From positions 186,001 to 250,000 of the forward strand of contig JAFEKR010000040.1 in the NCBI GenBank assembly GCA_019022495.1: a stretch of DNA of 64,000 nt, written 5' to 3'. Under the pieces are notes generated by a model. It did no database searches and was not told the origin of the DNA. It saw nothing but the letters and a program-made list of their open reading frames with translations. Numbering within the stretch: position 1 is the first letter of the stretch; every line of letters starts with the position of its first letter. This DNA comes from Epichloe hybrida (taxonomy: Eukaryota > Ascomycota > Sordariomycetes > Hypocreales > Clavicipitaceae). The position numbers and the translations under genes were made by a program. Below are positions 12,246 through 23,894 of this stretch, one piece after another.

Positions 12246-13265
12246 ATGGCACCTCTCACCCCCCACTGGCAGCAGCCCTCTCACCCGGCCATCCAAGAGG
12301 TGGTCATCAACAACGAGGAGTTCACCTCCAAGAGCTTATCGAAAGTGGCCTTCCCGCCATTCGCCGTCTATGCCAAGCTGGCTTTCCCTCCCTGCACTGT
12401 GGCCGAGGAACCGACCTATGCGACGGTGCAGATGGGCAAGAACAGCCACTTGAATCTCAACAGTGACCTGCTGTACATCAATCACTCGTGTGAACCATCT
12501 CTTGTTAGTGTCTGGCCTCTTTTTCTGAGGACAAACCCCCCTAGTCCAGAATAAAGAGAAGAGTGAACGAGCGCACTTGAAATTCCCACCCTCGTACCTA
12601 GAAGAAGTGGTTGTTTCGTCACGACAGGTGCAGTAGACGTCGAGTAGTACATCCCCGTAGCTCAACCTCCAATATTGACAGTTCGTGACCACAGATATTC
12701 GACATGGGAAGCATGAATATCCTCGTTGGTCCAAAAGGTCTCCAGCCCGGAGACGAACTCACTGTACGTCATCTCCCTCCTAGAATCATCCCCCGAAGAC
12801 TCCAAAATACCAACTCACCAACGCAATTAGTTCTTCTATCCTTCTACAGAATGGAGCATGGCCCAACCATTCACCTGCCTCTGCGGCAACTCGTCCTGCC
12901 GCGGCACCATATCCGGCGCAAAGGACATGCTCCCCCAGCAGCTCGAAGGCGCCTGGCTCAACAGCCACATCCATGACCTCCTCGAAGAGCAGCGCGCAAA
13001 CACATCTTCTGCCGCCGAAGATTCCACCGCCAAAGCGCTGCGAGATGCCCTCGTCCAGGCGGAAAAGGTCGTCGAGGCAGCTCGTCTCGCTGTCCGCACG
13101 TACGCTGCTTCTTCCTCGCAGAAGACGGGAGCGGCAGCCGTCAAGGGGAAGACGAATGGATTCGCGGCCAAGCACGATGTTACGTCTGCAGAGGGCCTAA
13201 ACAGGCGGGGCCCGACTTCGAGAGAACTTAGCGGTGAGATGGGCGGGGATACTGCGAATGTGTGA
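12246..13265 (+). CDS. SET-domain protein (putative lysine methyltransferase)
   Basis: Small SET protein of a fungal family with an incomplete SET domain and a post-SET motif. Exons are 12246-12503, 12695-12763 and 12831-13265, 253 aa. The joined sequence contains YINHSCEPSL, the N-H-S-C-x-P core of the SET active site, then GPKGLQPGDELTFFYPSTEW, the final SET strand with its Tyr. CLCGNSSCRG follows as the zinc-binding post-SET cluster. The N-terminal SET half is shorter than in histone methyltransferases, so substrate and activity are open. The C-terminal third is Ala/Lys-rich and helical. The 191-nt first intron is long for this window. It converges on the minus-strand gene ending at 13729. 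Confidence 0.85.
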
Positions 13266-13728
13266 GGAGATTTCGCCGTTTTGCGGTGGGAAACGGAAGG
13301 GGCGGCTTGTGATTTGTGGGGATGCGTATGGATTTGTGCTCTGCTCAACAAGCGACGAGATTCAACCTTTGTTCGTCGAGGCATGCTTGTGTGTTCGGGT
13401 TGCTTTTATTTCGTAAGCTTGTGGCATTCAACATGCCTGCTTGATCTTTTTGGAAATTGAATGCATAATTGTATTTGTTAGCAGCCTTTGATGTTTCCTT
13501 CTACCACATTGCTTTCACCACGTCTTTTACGTGATACTTGCGGCCCGTTGGTCCAAGTGTGTTCGACTTCATATCGTACATTGGGTGTCAAGAGTACAAT
13601 GCTGATCTGAGCAAGATGACTACAACAACAACAAGGTCATCGAGCATCATCATCATCATCATCATCCAACGCTAAAATGTCTTGTACACATTGCTTTCCC
13701 CCTTCATGGCATCTGCTTCTCCTTCTTG
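13266..13728. other. intergenic between convergent genes
   Basis: 3' UTRs of the SET gene and of the minus-strand membrane protein. It contains a short ACA run (about 13622-13634) and a CAT/ATC microsatellite (about 13645-13666). No gene is seen. Confidence 0.6.
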
Positions 13729-15645
13729 TCATCTTCCTTGGCCTTCTTTCAATGAGCCTTCGTTGGCTTTGCCATCTTGCCATCGGTTCCAAGCACTTCT
13801 GCCCTTCTCCGTCCCCGAGCCACTACTGTACTTGGCCTCCGTCTTCTCCCACTGCTCGCGCTCCTTGTGCCTCCTTGATTGGAATGCGCGTACAAATTTC
13901 CAGATTTCGGTGTCGGCCATGTTCCAGGCTTCTAGAGACGCCCGCAGCTTCGTCTCTTCGGTGGACTTGGTTAGGGCAATGACTCTCTTGGCTTGCTCAA
14001 TGAGAGGCTGCTCTGCGGCTTTCTCTTCGGGCGTTACCACCGGGCCGGTTTCGCGACGGGGCTGCTTGTGCTGTTTGTCGGGCTGACGGTCTGCAGGCAC
14101 GGGTGCTATGGCTTGACCATCTGCTAGCCCTTTCCTGGGAATCGCAAATCCAAAATACCAGCTCATGTCAGTGGGCATGTCCTTTTCTGCCGCAATCCAG
14201 AGGGAATGTGCGGTAGCGTAGTCTCCGGCAACCGCTTCTTTCAAGCTCATGAGCCTCGTGGTGCTGGATACGCCCGTGCCGAGCAGATCTTGCGACACAG
14301 CCATGGTCCAGGCATCTCGGGGAGATTCTTGTCGAATCCAAGAAACGTTGAAGGATTGGCGCAGATCCGTGAGCACGGAAAATGTCCAAGGGTGAGGGAC
14401 AGTTCCGATGGTGAACACTTTGCTGGAGTTGTGGAAGCGGGCCGGTGTTGTGACGGGCATGGGCGACATGGCCACGCATGGAGTGCATTTCAACATGTTG
14501 GGTGGGCAAGTCCCCGGCATTGGGCTGTCAGAGCAAGATGCCAGCTCCCTAGCCAGCTGTAGTGCGTTGCCCACGAGGGTGCTCATATGGTCAGGATGTG
14601 GCTTGAGGACCTCAATGCCATCGGAGAACCGATTTTGCCAAGCGACGTGCAAGTGAGTGGTGATCAGTTTGTTCAGACTACGGAGACCGTCGGCCTTGCC
14701 CTTCTCAAAAGCTTCCGCAACTCTCGGATACTTTTTGGAGATGGTGGCGGATGTGTAAGCTGCTAGAGGCATCCGAGCTTTGTCAACCAAGAAAACTTCA
14801 TCAGGGACGCTTTCTGTCACGTTCTTGGCTTTTTGAAGCTTGGCTGGTTCCACGCTGATGATGGCCTGGATCGCCGATCTGACTTGATCCTTTTGGCCGG
14901 TGAACAGGGCGTCGTCGAGATCTGTCCAGCGAGTCAAGTGAGGATACTCGCCACGCCGTAGATAGGCGAGTAACGGGTCTTCTTTGGGAACTGTAGGAAG
15001 CAGCGTATAGTGGCTTAGTATGCCTCCTTCCATCGTCCCCCACGCAAGCCATCGCATCAGCTCCTCTCTGAGTCCGGCGTCGACTTTGAGCCTCTGCAAG
15101 ATATCATATGAAGGGTTATTCATGGCTTCAGCGGCGCTGAGAATGATCGGTCTGAATCCCTGGGCCCACCACGCCCTCCTCCACGTCAAGAGTAACTCGC
15201 TTTCGGCATCCTTCTCTTGTGGGGTCTTTTTAGCCGTCGCATCGTAGTAGCAGTAAATCGGCTGACGAGGTTTTAGCGGAGGCAGTAAGGCTCTGTCCTC
15301 ATCTACCGTGATGGTGCTTGAGAAGGGAACCTTGAGCCATGAGAAATCAGCTAGCCACGATGACCCAGCATGCTCGTCTTTTTCGTTGTGTGGCGGTCGA
15401 TGTGATTTTTGTCGGAAGGGGTTGAGAAAACTTTTGGAGAATGAATCGCCAACGTGTGGTAGATGGGCAACATGAGATGCAATTTTGGTGTCGATGACGG
15501 ACAGACTGGGAGACGACGGAATTCCAGAAGTAAGGGTCAGTATCAGCGTGATAGCAAACACTGACAAGCCTAGGAGGACAAGTGTGAGACGTCGAGCCGC
15601 GAAGCGGGGAACCAGTTGTCCAAAAAGAACATATTGTCTAGGCAT
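13729..15645 (-). CDS. uncharacterised type II membrane protein, 638 aa
   Basis: A single uninterrupted exon. After about 18 mostly basic residues there is one hydrophobic segment (LTLVLLGLSVFAITLILTL, about residues 20-38), typical of a signal anchor with the remainder in the secretory lumen. The luminal part begins after a Ser/Pro-rich stem and contains well-structured stretches such as PIYCYYDA, LLTWRRAWWAQGFRPIILSA and WLAWGTMEGGILSHYTLLP, followed by candidate N-glycosylation sites (NVT, NSS, NVS). The overall plan is like Golgi or ER glycan-processing enzymes, but I recognise no named domain, so function is not assigned. The last 70 residues are Lys/Glu-rich. The start is the first ATG of the frame and leaves the anchor in place. 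It is divergent from the UBC-PARP gene, 941 bp apart. Confidence 0.8.
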   Translation of the reverse strand: MPRQYVLFGQLVPRFAARRLTLVLLGLSVFAITLILTLTSGIPSSPSLSVIDTKIASHVAHLPHVGDSFSKSFLNPFRQKSHRPPHNEKDEHAGSSWLADFSWLKVPFSSTITVDEDRALLPPLKPRQPIYCYYDATAKKTPQEKDAESELLLTWRRAWWAQGFRPIILSAAEAMNNPSYDILQRLKVDAGLREELMRWLAWGTMEGGILSHYTLLPTVPKEDPLLAYLRRGEYPHLTRWTDLDDALFTGQKDQVRSAIQAIISVEPAKLQKAKNVTESVPDEVFLVDKARMPLAAYTSATISKKYPRVAEAFEKGKADGLRSLNKLITTHLHVAWQNRFSDGIEVLKPHPDHMSTLVGNALQLARELASCSDSPMPGTCPPNMLKCTPCVAMSPMPVTTPARFHNSSKVFTIGTVPHPWTFSVLTDLRQSFNVSWIRQESPRDAWTMAVSQDLLGTGVSSTTRLMSLKEAVAGDYATAHSLWIAAEKDMPTDMSWYFGFAIPRKGLADGQAIAPVPADRQPDKQHKQPRRETGPVVTPEEKAAEQPLIEQAKRVIALTKSTEETKLRASLEAWNMADTEIWKFVRAFQSRRHKEREQWEKTEAKYSSGSGTEKGRSAWNRWQDGKANEGSLKEGQGR

Positions 15646-16053
15646 GGTGCAAAGGAAATTGTGTGGTGATTACGATGTCAAAGTCGTCGGTGTCGAGGAG
15701 GATCGTGTCTGTGGCGGGTTGTTGGAAAAGGTGAGGCGCGAGACATCAAAGTCAGCTCAGCATAATTTGCGGTTGCGTGCGGTTACGCAGGGGGCGTGGT
15801 CCATCGAAGAGGATCAGAGAGCGTATGGAAAGCTGAAGCTTTCACCAGTACAGATGTGTCCCCTCCCTTTGATACGAAGTTGCGGATGTGCCAGCCGGAG
15901 ATTTTCTGATCTGAGATCGCGGCCCTAGACAGGACCAGGACGCATCTGACACGCGAGGGGCAGAGGCCTAGTAGAGGCCCTAGGGGCCAACTAGCCACCC
16001 AGCCACCTAATAAATACATCCAACCTAGGGCCCTAGGCGGGGCTTGCCGTGGA

Positions 16054-16086
<33 letters not shown>

Positions 16087-16586
16087 GTTGAAGCATCGCA
16101 CGATACAAGCTCGAGGTTCGGTATCATCCAGGTTTGCATTGTAAATAGACAGTATCTCGTTCAAACTTCAGCATCCTTCGACATCCCAGAACAGTCGCGT
16201 CTCGTCTGTCTTTCAACCGAAGTCGAATCGATGAGAGCTCGTTTGGCAGTAGCATACACACATCTTCAGGGATGGCACGCATTGGCCAAGCCGCTGCTGC
16301 CTGCCACTTCCCAACCAGGTGTAGGCAGTTGCCTACTATGCTGCCTCACGCTTGCACCAAGACTTGTCAACTGGCCGCCTCTCGTATACTAGGACCAGAC
16401 AAGACAAGCAATCGCGGCTGACATCAAACTTAATCAAACTTGTCCTCAGATGGCAGAATATGAATTTGAAGCGCCAATATTCCGTGTATCATTATTCACG
16501 CAAGGAGTGTTCCGGTCAAAATATTGCCCACCGTCTGATATCCCCCCTTCGAACTCGTAATCCAGCATCTCAGCGACGAGAACACC
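15646..16586. other. divergent promoter region
   Basis: Shared upstream region of two divergently transcribed genes. It is interrupted by a GC-rich, CCTAG-containing block ending in a long T run (separate entry). No gene is seen. Confidence 0.55.
15915..16083. repeat. CCTAG-rich block with 28-nt T tract
   Basis: The motif GGCCCTAG/CTAGGGCC recurs several times within about 120 bp and includes a perfect 14-bp palindrome CCTAGGGCCCTAGG at 16024-16037. A run of 28 T follows at 16056-16083. The base composition and the terminal homopolymer set it apart from flanking DNA and suggest an inserted element or its remnant. No flanking duplication was identified, so the class is unknown. Confidence 0.45.
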
Positions 16587-19500
16587 ATGAGTGCCGGTGC
16601 GAAGAGGTTCTATGCCGACCTGGATCGTGTCAAGAGATCACAAGTTGACCACGTCTCGGAATTCAAACGAGGCGACTCGGATGGTGAGGTTACATTCAAG
16701 TACTCCGATTTGAATCTCGAAGAGCCTTTAAGGATCCAGGTCCTCGCTACTGGTATGTTCTCTACGCCCACCTCGCTAGCCAAAATATTCCTCCTCTGAC
16801 GTACTAACGTGTTGACAGATTTGTCTTCGTACCCGGACGAGACGTCATTCATGATATTTACCTCCTCGGACACATGCAGCGCCAATGTTGCAAAGCGGCT
16901 AGAACAAGCATCAGCCTCTGTCCAGGGCTGCTCTCTGCAGGACGTGATCGAAGCTGTTTCGAACAGACTTGCGTCGAGACGAGAAGAAAACCGCTCCCAT
17001 TCCGTATTTGAGACGGGACGACTTGACGATCCAGGGCATGACGATGAGGACACGGATCTTGAAGACTTTGAAACAATAGATGTCATTGATGACGAATACT
17101 TTGGGTTTCAAAGAGTATCAGCACCAACGATTGATGCTACAACGACCATTTCGCAAGACATCGACGGATTGAAGAGAATGCAGAGGGACTTGAGAGCGTC
17201 AAAGCTGGCTGGTTTCAACGTGGGAATCTTCTCCCACCTAACACACAACTTGTCAGGAATAATGTCCTTGTCAATACAAGCATCCAAGCTGGACCTTCCA
17301 TCGGCAGCCATTAGCGCATGGGGTCTCGAGACAACAGACTATCTAGTGCTCCTGGTCAAATGTCCAAGTCCATACCCGGACTTAGCCACTCTGCTATCTT
17401 GTGGTCCGCGTTGCGAATCAGTCATGTTCCGATTTGGGAAATGCAAAACATCAAAACCATCGACGCGGTGCGCAAGAATGGCGTTTGAGTCAGTACTTGA
17501 TACGAATCAAGAGCCTTGTGATAGAGAATACAACGTGCAACCGTCGAAAGAGCATGACGAAGTCAATTTTTGCTCCATCTACATGTCCAACACGATCAAT
17601 GACTTGCTGAATCACCGTTTTTTTACGTTGCTCAAAATACGAAGGGGCTATCGCTGTACATGGGATGTTGCTCAAGATGTGTTCAACCGGCGAGAAGGAC
17701 AAGATGGGGACGACGAGCGTGCCACAGCGCAGTGTGTTGAAATTGACAGCTGCAGCGATCATGAGGACCCTCCATCGTCTTCAAACGATCCGTCGTGCTT
17801 GCGTTATGACCATTGTCTGGAAAATGAAGAAGAACTGAGCTTCATTCTGGTGGCGATGCAATTTGCTCTGCGCCGCCTCCGCAAATGTACAAAGTACTGT
17901 ATGGTGTGTCATCAACGGCGCGGCAACAGCATTGAAACCATCAAGCCATACGTCTGCTCCAAATCACTCTGTCTGTACCAATATTTGTCCTTGGCTTTTG
18001 GGACAAGTCTCGAGACTGAGGTCATCAACAGTCCTTATGTTGTTGACCTACTGGTTAGTCTGTTCTATGCGGCTTTGACAAGTGATCGCCTTCGGGAGCT
18101 TCCCCGTGGATTGGCCCTCAAGGTACCTCATATCTTCGCATCCACCAACTTGGACATCAAAATCTGTCTGGCGTCAGATATCTTTCGAGTCGCGCCAGAC
18201 AAGCAGTCAACAAGCTTGGAATCGACCATTCGGGAGGGTGATTGGGCTTTACTCATGGTCAGGACTTTCAGAGGTATTCCATGCAGTCTCGTTTTGCTCG
18301 TACCGTCTTGTACCCTTGCATTCTCTGAATTCATGTTCCTCTTTATCGCTGGACCGCTAAAGTTTCGATAGGACTCGAGAAACATATATGCCGCGTGACT
18401 CAACAGATAGGAGAAGATCTCTATTCGTTCCAGGAAATGTATTGCGTCGAAAACCCCATCGAATTCCCTGAAAATGAAGAAACGACAGCTTTCCCAGCAG
18501 AATCCGACGACCTCGAACCAGACTGGTTATCGGCAGATTTTTTGCCTTTTAGCTGTGATCTCGATGATCTGCTCCAACAGCACCAGACATTGGGCCTGAG
18601 ACAGCTACTGGACGCAATGCCTTCCGTATTGGAGATGAGAAGATTCTTATTGGGGAAGCGCCAGGAAGGAGCCTTGGCAGATGGGCCCGAATCAACAGAT
18701 CATCACTGTCACTCGTTCGTTGGATTGTGGCTTCAAATACCTCTCATATTGTCCAGGACAGTGCTGTTCCTGTTGTGGGAAAGGCCGCGGCACCCGAACC
18801 GGGAGCCACCAACTTGGGAACGATAAAAGGCCTGGTTTCCTCCTGGATGCAGTTCCGGTTCGCTCAAGGATCACCAGAGAAGGAGAGCGCCTTTGTCAAG
18901 GCGGTTCAGAACATGTGCAGCACCGATGCTTCCAAGACGGACTATCCGACTCTTTTTGCGTGGCATGGCAGCCCAATAGGTAATTGGCATAGTATCATTC
19001 GCACCGGACTAGATTTCTCCGACACATTGCATGGTAGAAGCTATGGCCACGGCGTGTACCTGAGCAAGATAATGAGTACAAGCAGAAGCTACTCGAGTGG
19101 AGGCTTTGTTCCTGGCGCGGTAAGCTATTACATTGCATACGCTCTGAGCGACGCCTTGCGTGCTATCGCCGTGTCATCCTTGGCCATGACTAATTTCTCC
19201 TTTCGTTTCGCCTATTAGAAAATCCGTTACCGTCCGTGGCCCAGGTCGGATTTGAAAATATCTTCCGCACTCAGCATCTGCGAGATAGTTCCAGATAGAT
19301 TCGTTTGTGCAAGTCCTCACATTGTCGTTAATAAGACGCAATGGATTCAGTGTCGCTATCTTTTGCTGCAAGTTGACCCCAATGAAGATGCGATCAAGAC
19401 TCCCATAATCATACCACCCAGTGCCCTGAATACAGGTCATGTCAAACAGGACCCGGAAAATATGATCATGGGAGAGAATGACCAGCCTCTAGAAATACCC

Positions 19501-20436
19501 ATGACCGCAACATCATGTATCAATCGGCAGAGGGACTGCTTCCCTGAAGCGGAATCGTTGAAGGATCTCGAAGCAACTTGCAACGAGGACGGCTCTGAGG
19601 ATGGAGATGATCTGCAGGTTCTGACTGAGAGCATTCGAGCCATGATCAGCAAACAACGAGGACGAAAGCGCGCGCGGAGCACTTCGCCGCCAGAATGCGG
19701 AGACGCGCCTATTCCATCCGTATCAGCCTCTCCTCAGCCCGAACAGCAATCCTCGACGGCCTCGACGGCCCCGCGACAGCCGCCGAGCCCGTCGACATTT
19801 CATCCAGGGACATTGGACCTGACTACTTTGCCCCGGCTTCCCGATCCAGCTTGGGCAGTTTCGTCACGGGCGGCTCTCCTAACCCTCAGCAGGGCGATCA
19901 GAGAAATCTTCCAGACGCAATCTCAGAATGATGCAGCGTCGCTCGGGTGGTATGTTGATACCGCCAAGGTCGTCAACCTCTTTCAATGGATCGTAGAGCT
20001 CCACACGTTCGACCCTGATCTTCCTCTTGCGAAAGACATGATGGAGAAGGGCTACGCAAGTGTTGTTTTGGAGGTTCGCTTCGGCAGTAACTTCCCCATC
20101 TCTCCGCCCTCTGTGAGGGTAATACGTCCTCGGTTTCTGCCTTTTCTTCAGGGAGGCGGCGGTCACGTCACAGCCGGAGGGGCCATATGTTCCGAGATGC
20201 TCACCAGCTCAGGCTGGTCCCCTGCGATGAGCATGGAAAAGGTTTTTCTCCAGGTTCGTTTGGGACTCTGCGATACAGAACGTCCCGCGCGACTGGCCAC
20301 GGGGCCCTTGAGCGGGCGTGACTACGGCATCAGAGAAGCCGTGGATGCGTATGAGCGAGCCGCGCGGACGCACGGGTGGATTGTCCCTCGGGATCTCAGA
20401 GCAATCGAAACTGGATGGAGGGAAAAGAGTGATTGA
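16587..20436 (+). CDS. PARP-UBC fusion protein (ADP-ribosyltransferase plus UBE2Q-like E2), frameshifted
   Basis: Exons are 16587-16752, 16819-18273, 18372-19119 and 19219-20436, about 1195 aa if one base is missing. The N-terminal 600 residues are of unknown fold, with an acidic stretch near residue 140. A PARP catalytic domain follows: LFAWHGSPIGNWHSI with His near 739 and YGHGVYLSKIMSTS with Tyr near 770. It resembles PARP6/8/16, which are mono-ADP-ribosyltransferases. The C-terminal E2 domain has FPISPPSVRVIRP and GGAICSEMLTSSGW, with the predicted catalytic Cys near 1114, as in UBE2Q. Such fusions are known in fungi. The frame breaks in a G-run at 18652-18655: both sides are conserved, and one extra G would join them (LLGEAPGR). 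This is either a sequence error or a real lesion. Confidence 0.85.
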
Positions 20437-22407
20437 GTACGATTGGAGAGACTGGTCGACTGTATGACGGTTATAATGGAGAAGAATGAATGTCTCCAAC
20501 TAGGGAGGGAGACTGGTCAAGTACGCGGAGTCAATAGGATGCCGGACTCTAGACAAGAAGAATATAGAGTTGTCTGCCGAGAAAGTAATTGCATACCGAG
20601 CCTCACATGATTCGTCTTGGCCTCCAGTGACCAACCCAGGAAGGAATTCAAACGCGAGCCATCAGACAAAGTAAAGGAGCATTTCAATGATGTGCGTCGC
20701 GGGAAGACGAAGAGTCTAGGCAAAAAGGCGTCTTTCTTGTTCCAGAGACTTGCGCAGGCTGGCAGATACATTACGTACGCCATCCCCATTCATGGCCCTC
20801 CCTCTTGACAAGTTCTACAGAAGCAAATTACGGACAATGGCGTCGTTCTTCTCCCTGCTGGGGACCATGGGCCAGGGACAAAAGCCGGGGAGGGGGGGGG
20901 GGGTTGTTGGGTCGCACAAACTTGTTGGGAATGATGAATGGGCAAATGCATTGGTCCCTTGCGACTAGCATCTGAGATGGCCGCGAGACAAAGCTGCAGG
21001 ATGAATCGAGTTCGACTGCAAGACAAGTACCCTCCCCCGGAAGGGATCATCGTCCGGTGAGAAATGAAGCTTGGAGGTATGTATGTAGGTGCTTGGTGTC
21101 GTCGTCGTCACGGTCGTCCAAGCGGCCCACGGGCCGGAATGCGACATTGCAACTGAGGTCCCGTTGCTGGAATGCAGGTCGGGCGCTTTTCCGAGCTCCC
21201 CGGAGCAGGAATACAATTAATTGTATGCAAGCGAGATGACATTGGGCGGTTGGTTGGCTTTGGACACGCTCACCGAGTGTCGCACGGCAGCTGCCGTCAG
21301 AAAGGGAATAAATACCATCGGGCGCATTGGCATTTCGGTGTGGGAAAGTTCGACTCTGTCCCATGAGAGCATGCATTTCAGTCTCGTTGCAGAGACTCTG
21401 GTGTTGTCTTGTTACATCTGCGCGACCAGTGTGGTATTACATATCGTGGGCGACGGTCTGATTTGATTTGACGCATCGTCTAGGCGTTCGGCGGCCCAGT
21501 ATTATGTAGTCTTGACGTCTTGACGTCTTGACCTTGACTCTTGATGCTCTTGATGCCCCATTTCCTTCCTCTTTGACGGGCAGAGGCATTGCACACTGCA
21601 GGGTCCCGTCGCTGATCAGGGTCTGGCGCCTGGCTGGTTGTTTCCTGTTGCTATTGCATATGCATGCATTCACCATCATGGTCGCACAGATCAGATCGCG
21701 CAAAACATGCAAATCTTCTGCGCAACGCATGATTGAGTAACCAGCAGCAAGCGAGAGGAGGCGGTCAGCAAGGCCATGTCGAGGACTCAGCGGTGGAAGT
21801 CGTCTGAAACTAGTCGAGCCCGCCCCCAGACGATTTCTCAAACCCGCACCGAGCGCGGGTGGCCGGAAGCCAAGACGGCGTGGACCGCACTGAACGAAAC
21901 GTTGAGTAATTGTCCCCGTCACGACGGACCCTTGTCAAACATCGTGTTCCTCGGTAGCCGCAGGCCCACAGCTGAGCATCGCGAACCGACAAAGCGAGCG
22001 TTTGCTGCGTGGTACCTGTCTTCCGGTGGCATGGCCTGGCCGGGAGTGGCGCGTGGCAGCCCTGGGCCGCCTCCCGTTGGGGTTCTCGATGTTTCTCGAC
22101 GTGTCCTCCCGTCTGGTTCTATACTCGGTATTATTACGGATGACACTTGGTACAAGTTCGTATTACCGAGTCATGGCACTGCATCGTCCCCCATACCCCC
22201 CGTAATAACTCTGCTTGTGGGCCGTTATAATTAGCAGAAACTGGTGATGCTCTCCCGAGCTTTGTTGGCGGCGGCAACTGTGCTCACAAGTTTGTCTTTG
22301 AAGCATCGGCTGCCGACCGAGTCTGTCGACGGTCCATGATGTGTCTACGAATCCGTATGTACTCCGTACTGCGTAGAGTCCGTGTAATACAACGTGTCAG
22401 ACCTGCA

Positions 22408-22484
22408 AGGCAGCAGGACAGCAGGACAGCAGGGCAGCAGGACAGCAGGGCAGCAGGCAGCAGGGGTCGGTCGGTCGGTCGGTC
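22408..22484. repeat. GCAGGACA/GCAGGGCA tandem repeat followed by (GGTC)5
   Basis: About seven slightly varying 8-bp units (CAGCAGGA, CAGCAGGG) run from 22408 to 22464, and five GGTC units follow at 22465-22484. It is simple-sequence DNA in the gene-poor interval. Confidence 0.85.
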
Positions 22485-23099
22485 CAAATATGCGGTCAAA
22501 CGATTTCGAAAGCGAAATGTTGAAGTGAGAGGCGAAGGTGAGCCAACAAACTCCGTGGACCTTGGCTTCTTGGATACAACGCCTGGCTTGCTTGCGTCCG
22601 ATGAGTCAGTCAGCTCGAAATTAGAAATGCGTCGGACTAACAAGAGCTGTGATTTGTCCGTGATGAACATGGGAACGAATGGTCAAGTATGTACGGATGA
22701 TTACGCCCTCTCGGGCGCATGCGCTGCGACTCTGACCTGACCGCACCTTTTTATATTTGCACTTGCCCTGATGATGGGAGAGACTGGGAGAGACTGAGAG
22801 AGAGTCAGCGTTCCGTCGTCGAACGTGTCAGCCCGGCAGCATCAAACGGCTGCGCTCAACAAATGCAAACATCGCGTCGTCCACGACACCCTGCTTTGCT
22901 GTGCTCATCGTCCCGGTGTAGCCGGTTGAATAGGGCTGAGTGTCACATGCTGCCACCCGGGGTTATCACGCACCACGCATCACGGAGAAACTCGATTCTC
23001 GTACCGCACAGAGTGCTGCCGCTTCCGATCTCGCCGCCTTTCGGGTGAGAAAGTGTATTTCAGTACCGACACACTCGTCAAGTCGTCAGCAACTTTCGC

Positions 23100-23894
23100 C
23101 TAATCGTGCGGCTCCTCGCACACACACGCCCCTCCTCCTGCTCGTGTCGTGCAAATGGCGGTGCAGGCCAGCAGCAGCAACCACTTTGACACGACACGAC
23201 AACACCAACAAATGCCCTTGCATGTCTGGTGCGTGTTCAAAAAGCGTGACTCATCTCCTTGTCTCCAGCGACGCGACTTTGATCGGGGGCGATCCCTGAT
23301 TTTTACATTGGCACCGACCGCCAATAACATAATACCGCATGCCCACACCACAATAGCACTGGATAGGAAGAATGCGTTGGTCACAACCCGGCCGATTGTT
23401 GGTTCCGTATTGACGGCTTTTGCCAAAAGTATCCTGTCGATGCCTGTTTTCTGGGCAGCCAAATAAGAAAAATTCATTTGTTGGTTACTAAACATTTTGT
23501 GCCAATCCTGTACCGTGCAAAACAGGTGAATGGTCAATATTGTCTGAAGGAGATGGCTTGGATTGTTACAATCAGTCACCGTCATAGAGCATGATGTGCC
23601 ACCACTCTTTTGCTCTTCGGCCGACAATGGCGCAGCCATAGTAATTTGTTGTCCAGTAATCCGTACTCCGTAAGTACCGCGGTTTGCTGGTATGAGAGGA
23701 ATCCGGCCAAGTCGATCCGCCACCCACTTCCCGCTACGCAAACGTCGGAATGTCGGTACCGGGCCGAAAATGACTTGCTGTTTGCGAAAAATGCCGGCGA
23801 TGGCTTTGCTATTTTGATTTCCCCCCCACGCGACCCAGTCGGAAGTTCGTTTGAGTTCATAGCCCTGCTTTGTCTCGATCGCTAACCCCGCCAT
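23100..23894 (-). CDS. 264-codon open frame, doubtful gene
   Basis: Open from an ATG at 23894 to a stop at 23100. It shows one possible membrane segment (NAFFLSSAIVVWACGIMLLAVGA) and a Cys-rich C-terminus. No domain or motif is recognised, no splice pattern supports it, and an exact TACTCCGTA copy (23664-23672), otherwise confined to non-coding DNA here, lies inside it. The length is notable for chance, but I consider it more likely non-coding. Confidence 0.2.
   Translation of the reverse strand: MAGLAIETKQGYELKRTSDWVAWGGNQNSKAIAGIFRKQQVIFGPVPTFRRLRSGKWVADRLGRIPLIPANRGTYGVRITGQQITMAAPLSAEEQKSGGTSCSMTVTDCNNPSHLLQTILTIHLFCTVQDWHKMFSNQQMNFSYLAAQKTGIDRILLAKAVNTEPTIGRVVTNAFFLSSAIVVWACGIMLLAVGANVKIRDRPRSKSRRWRQGDESRFLNTHQTCKGICWCCRVVSKWLLLLACTAICTTRAGGGACVCEEPHD

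Noticed and set aside
13682..14086. Plus-strand 134-codon frame
   Set aside because: Antisense to the 638-codon membrane-protein gene, whose composition and signal anchor are far more gene-like.
18274..18371. Stop at 18371 as the end of the PARP-UBC gene's first part
   Set aside because: A GTATTC donor and TAG acceptor remove it and join FRG to LEKHICRVTQQ in frame.
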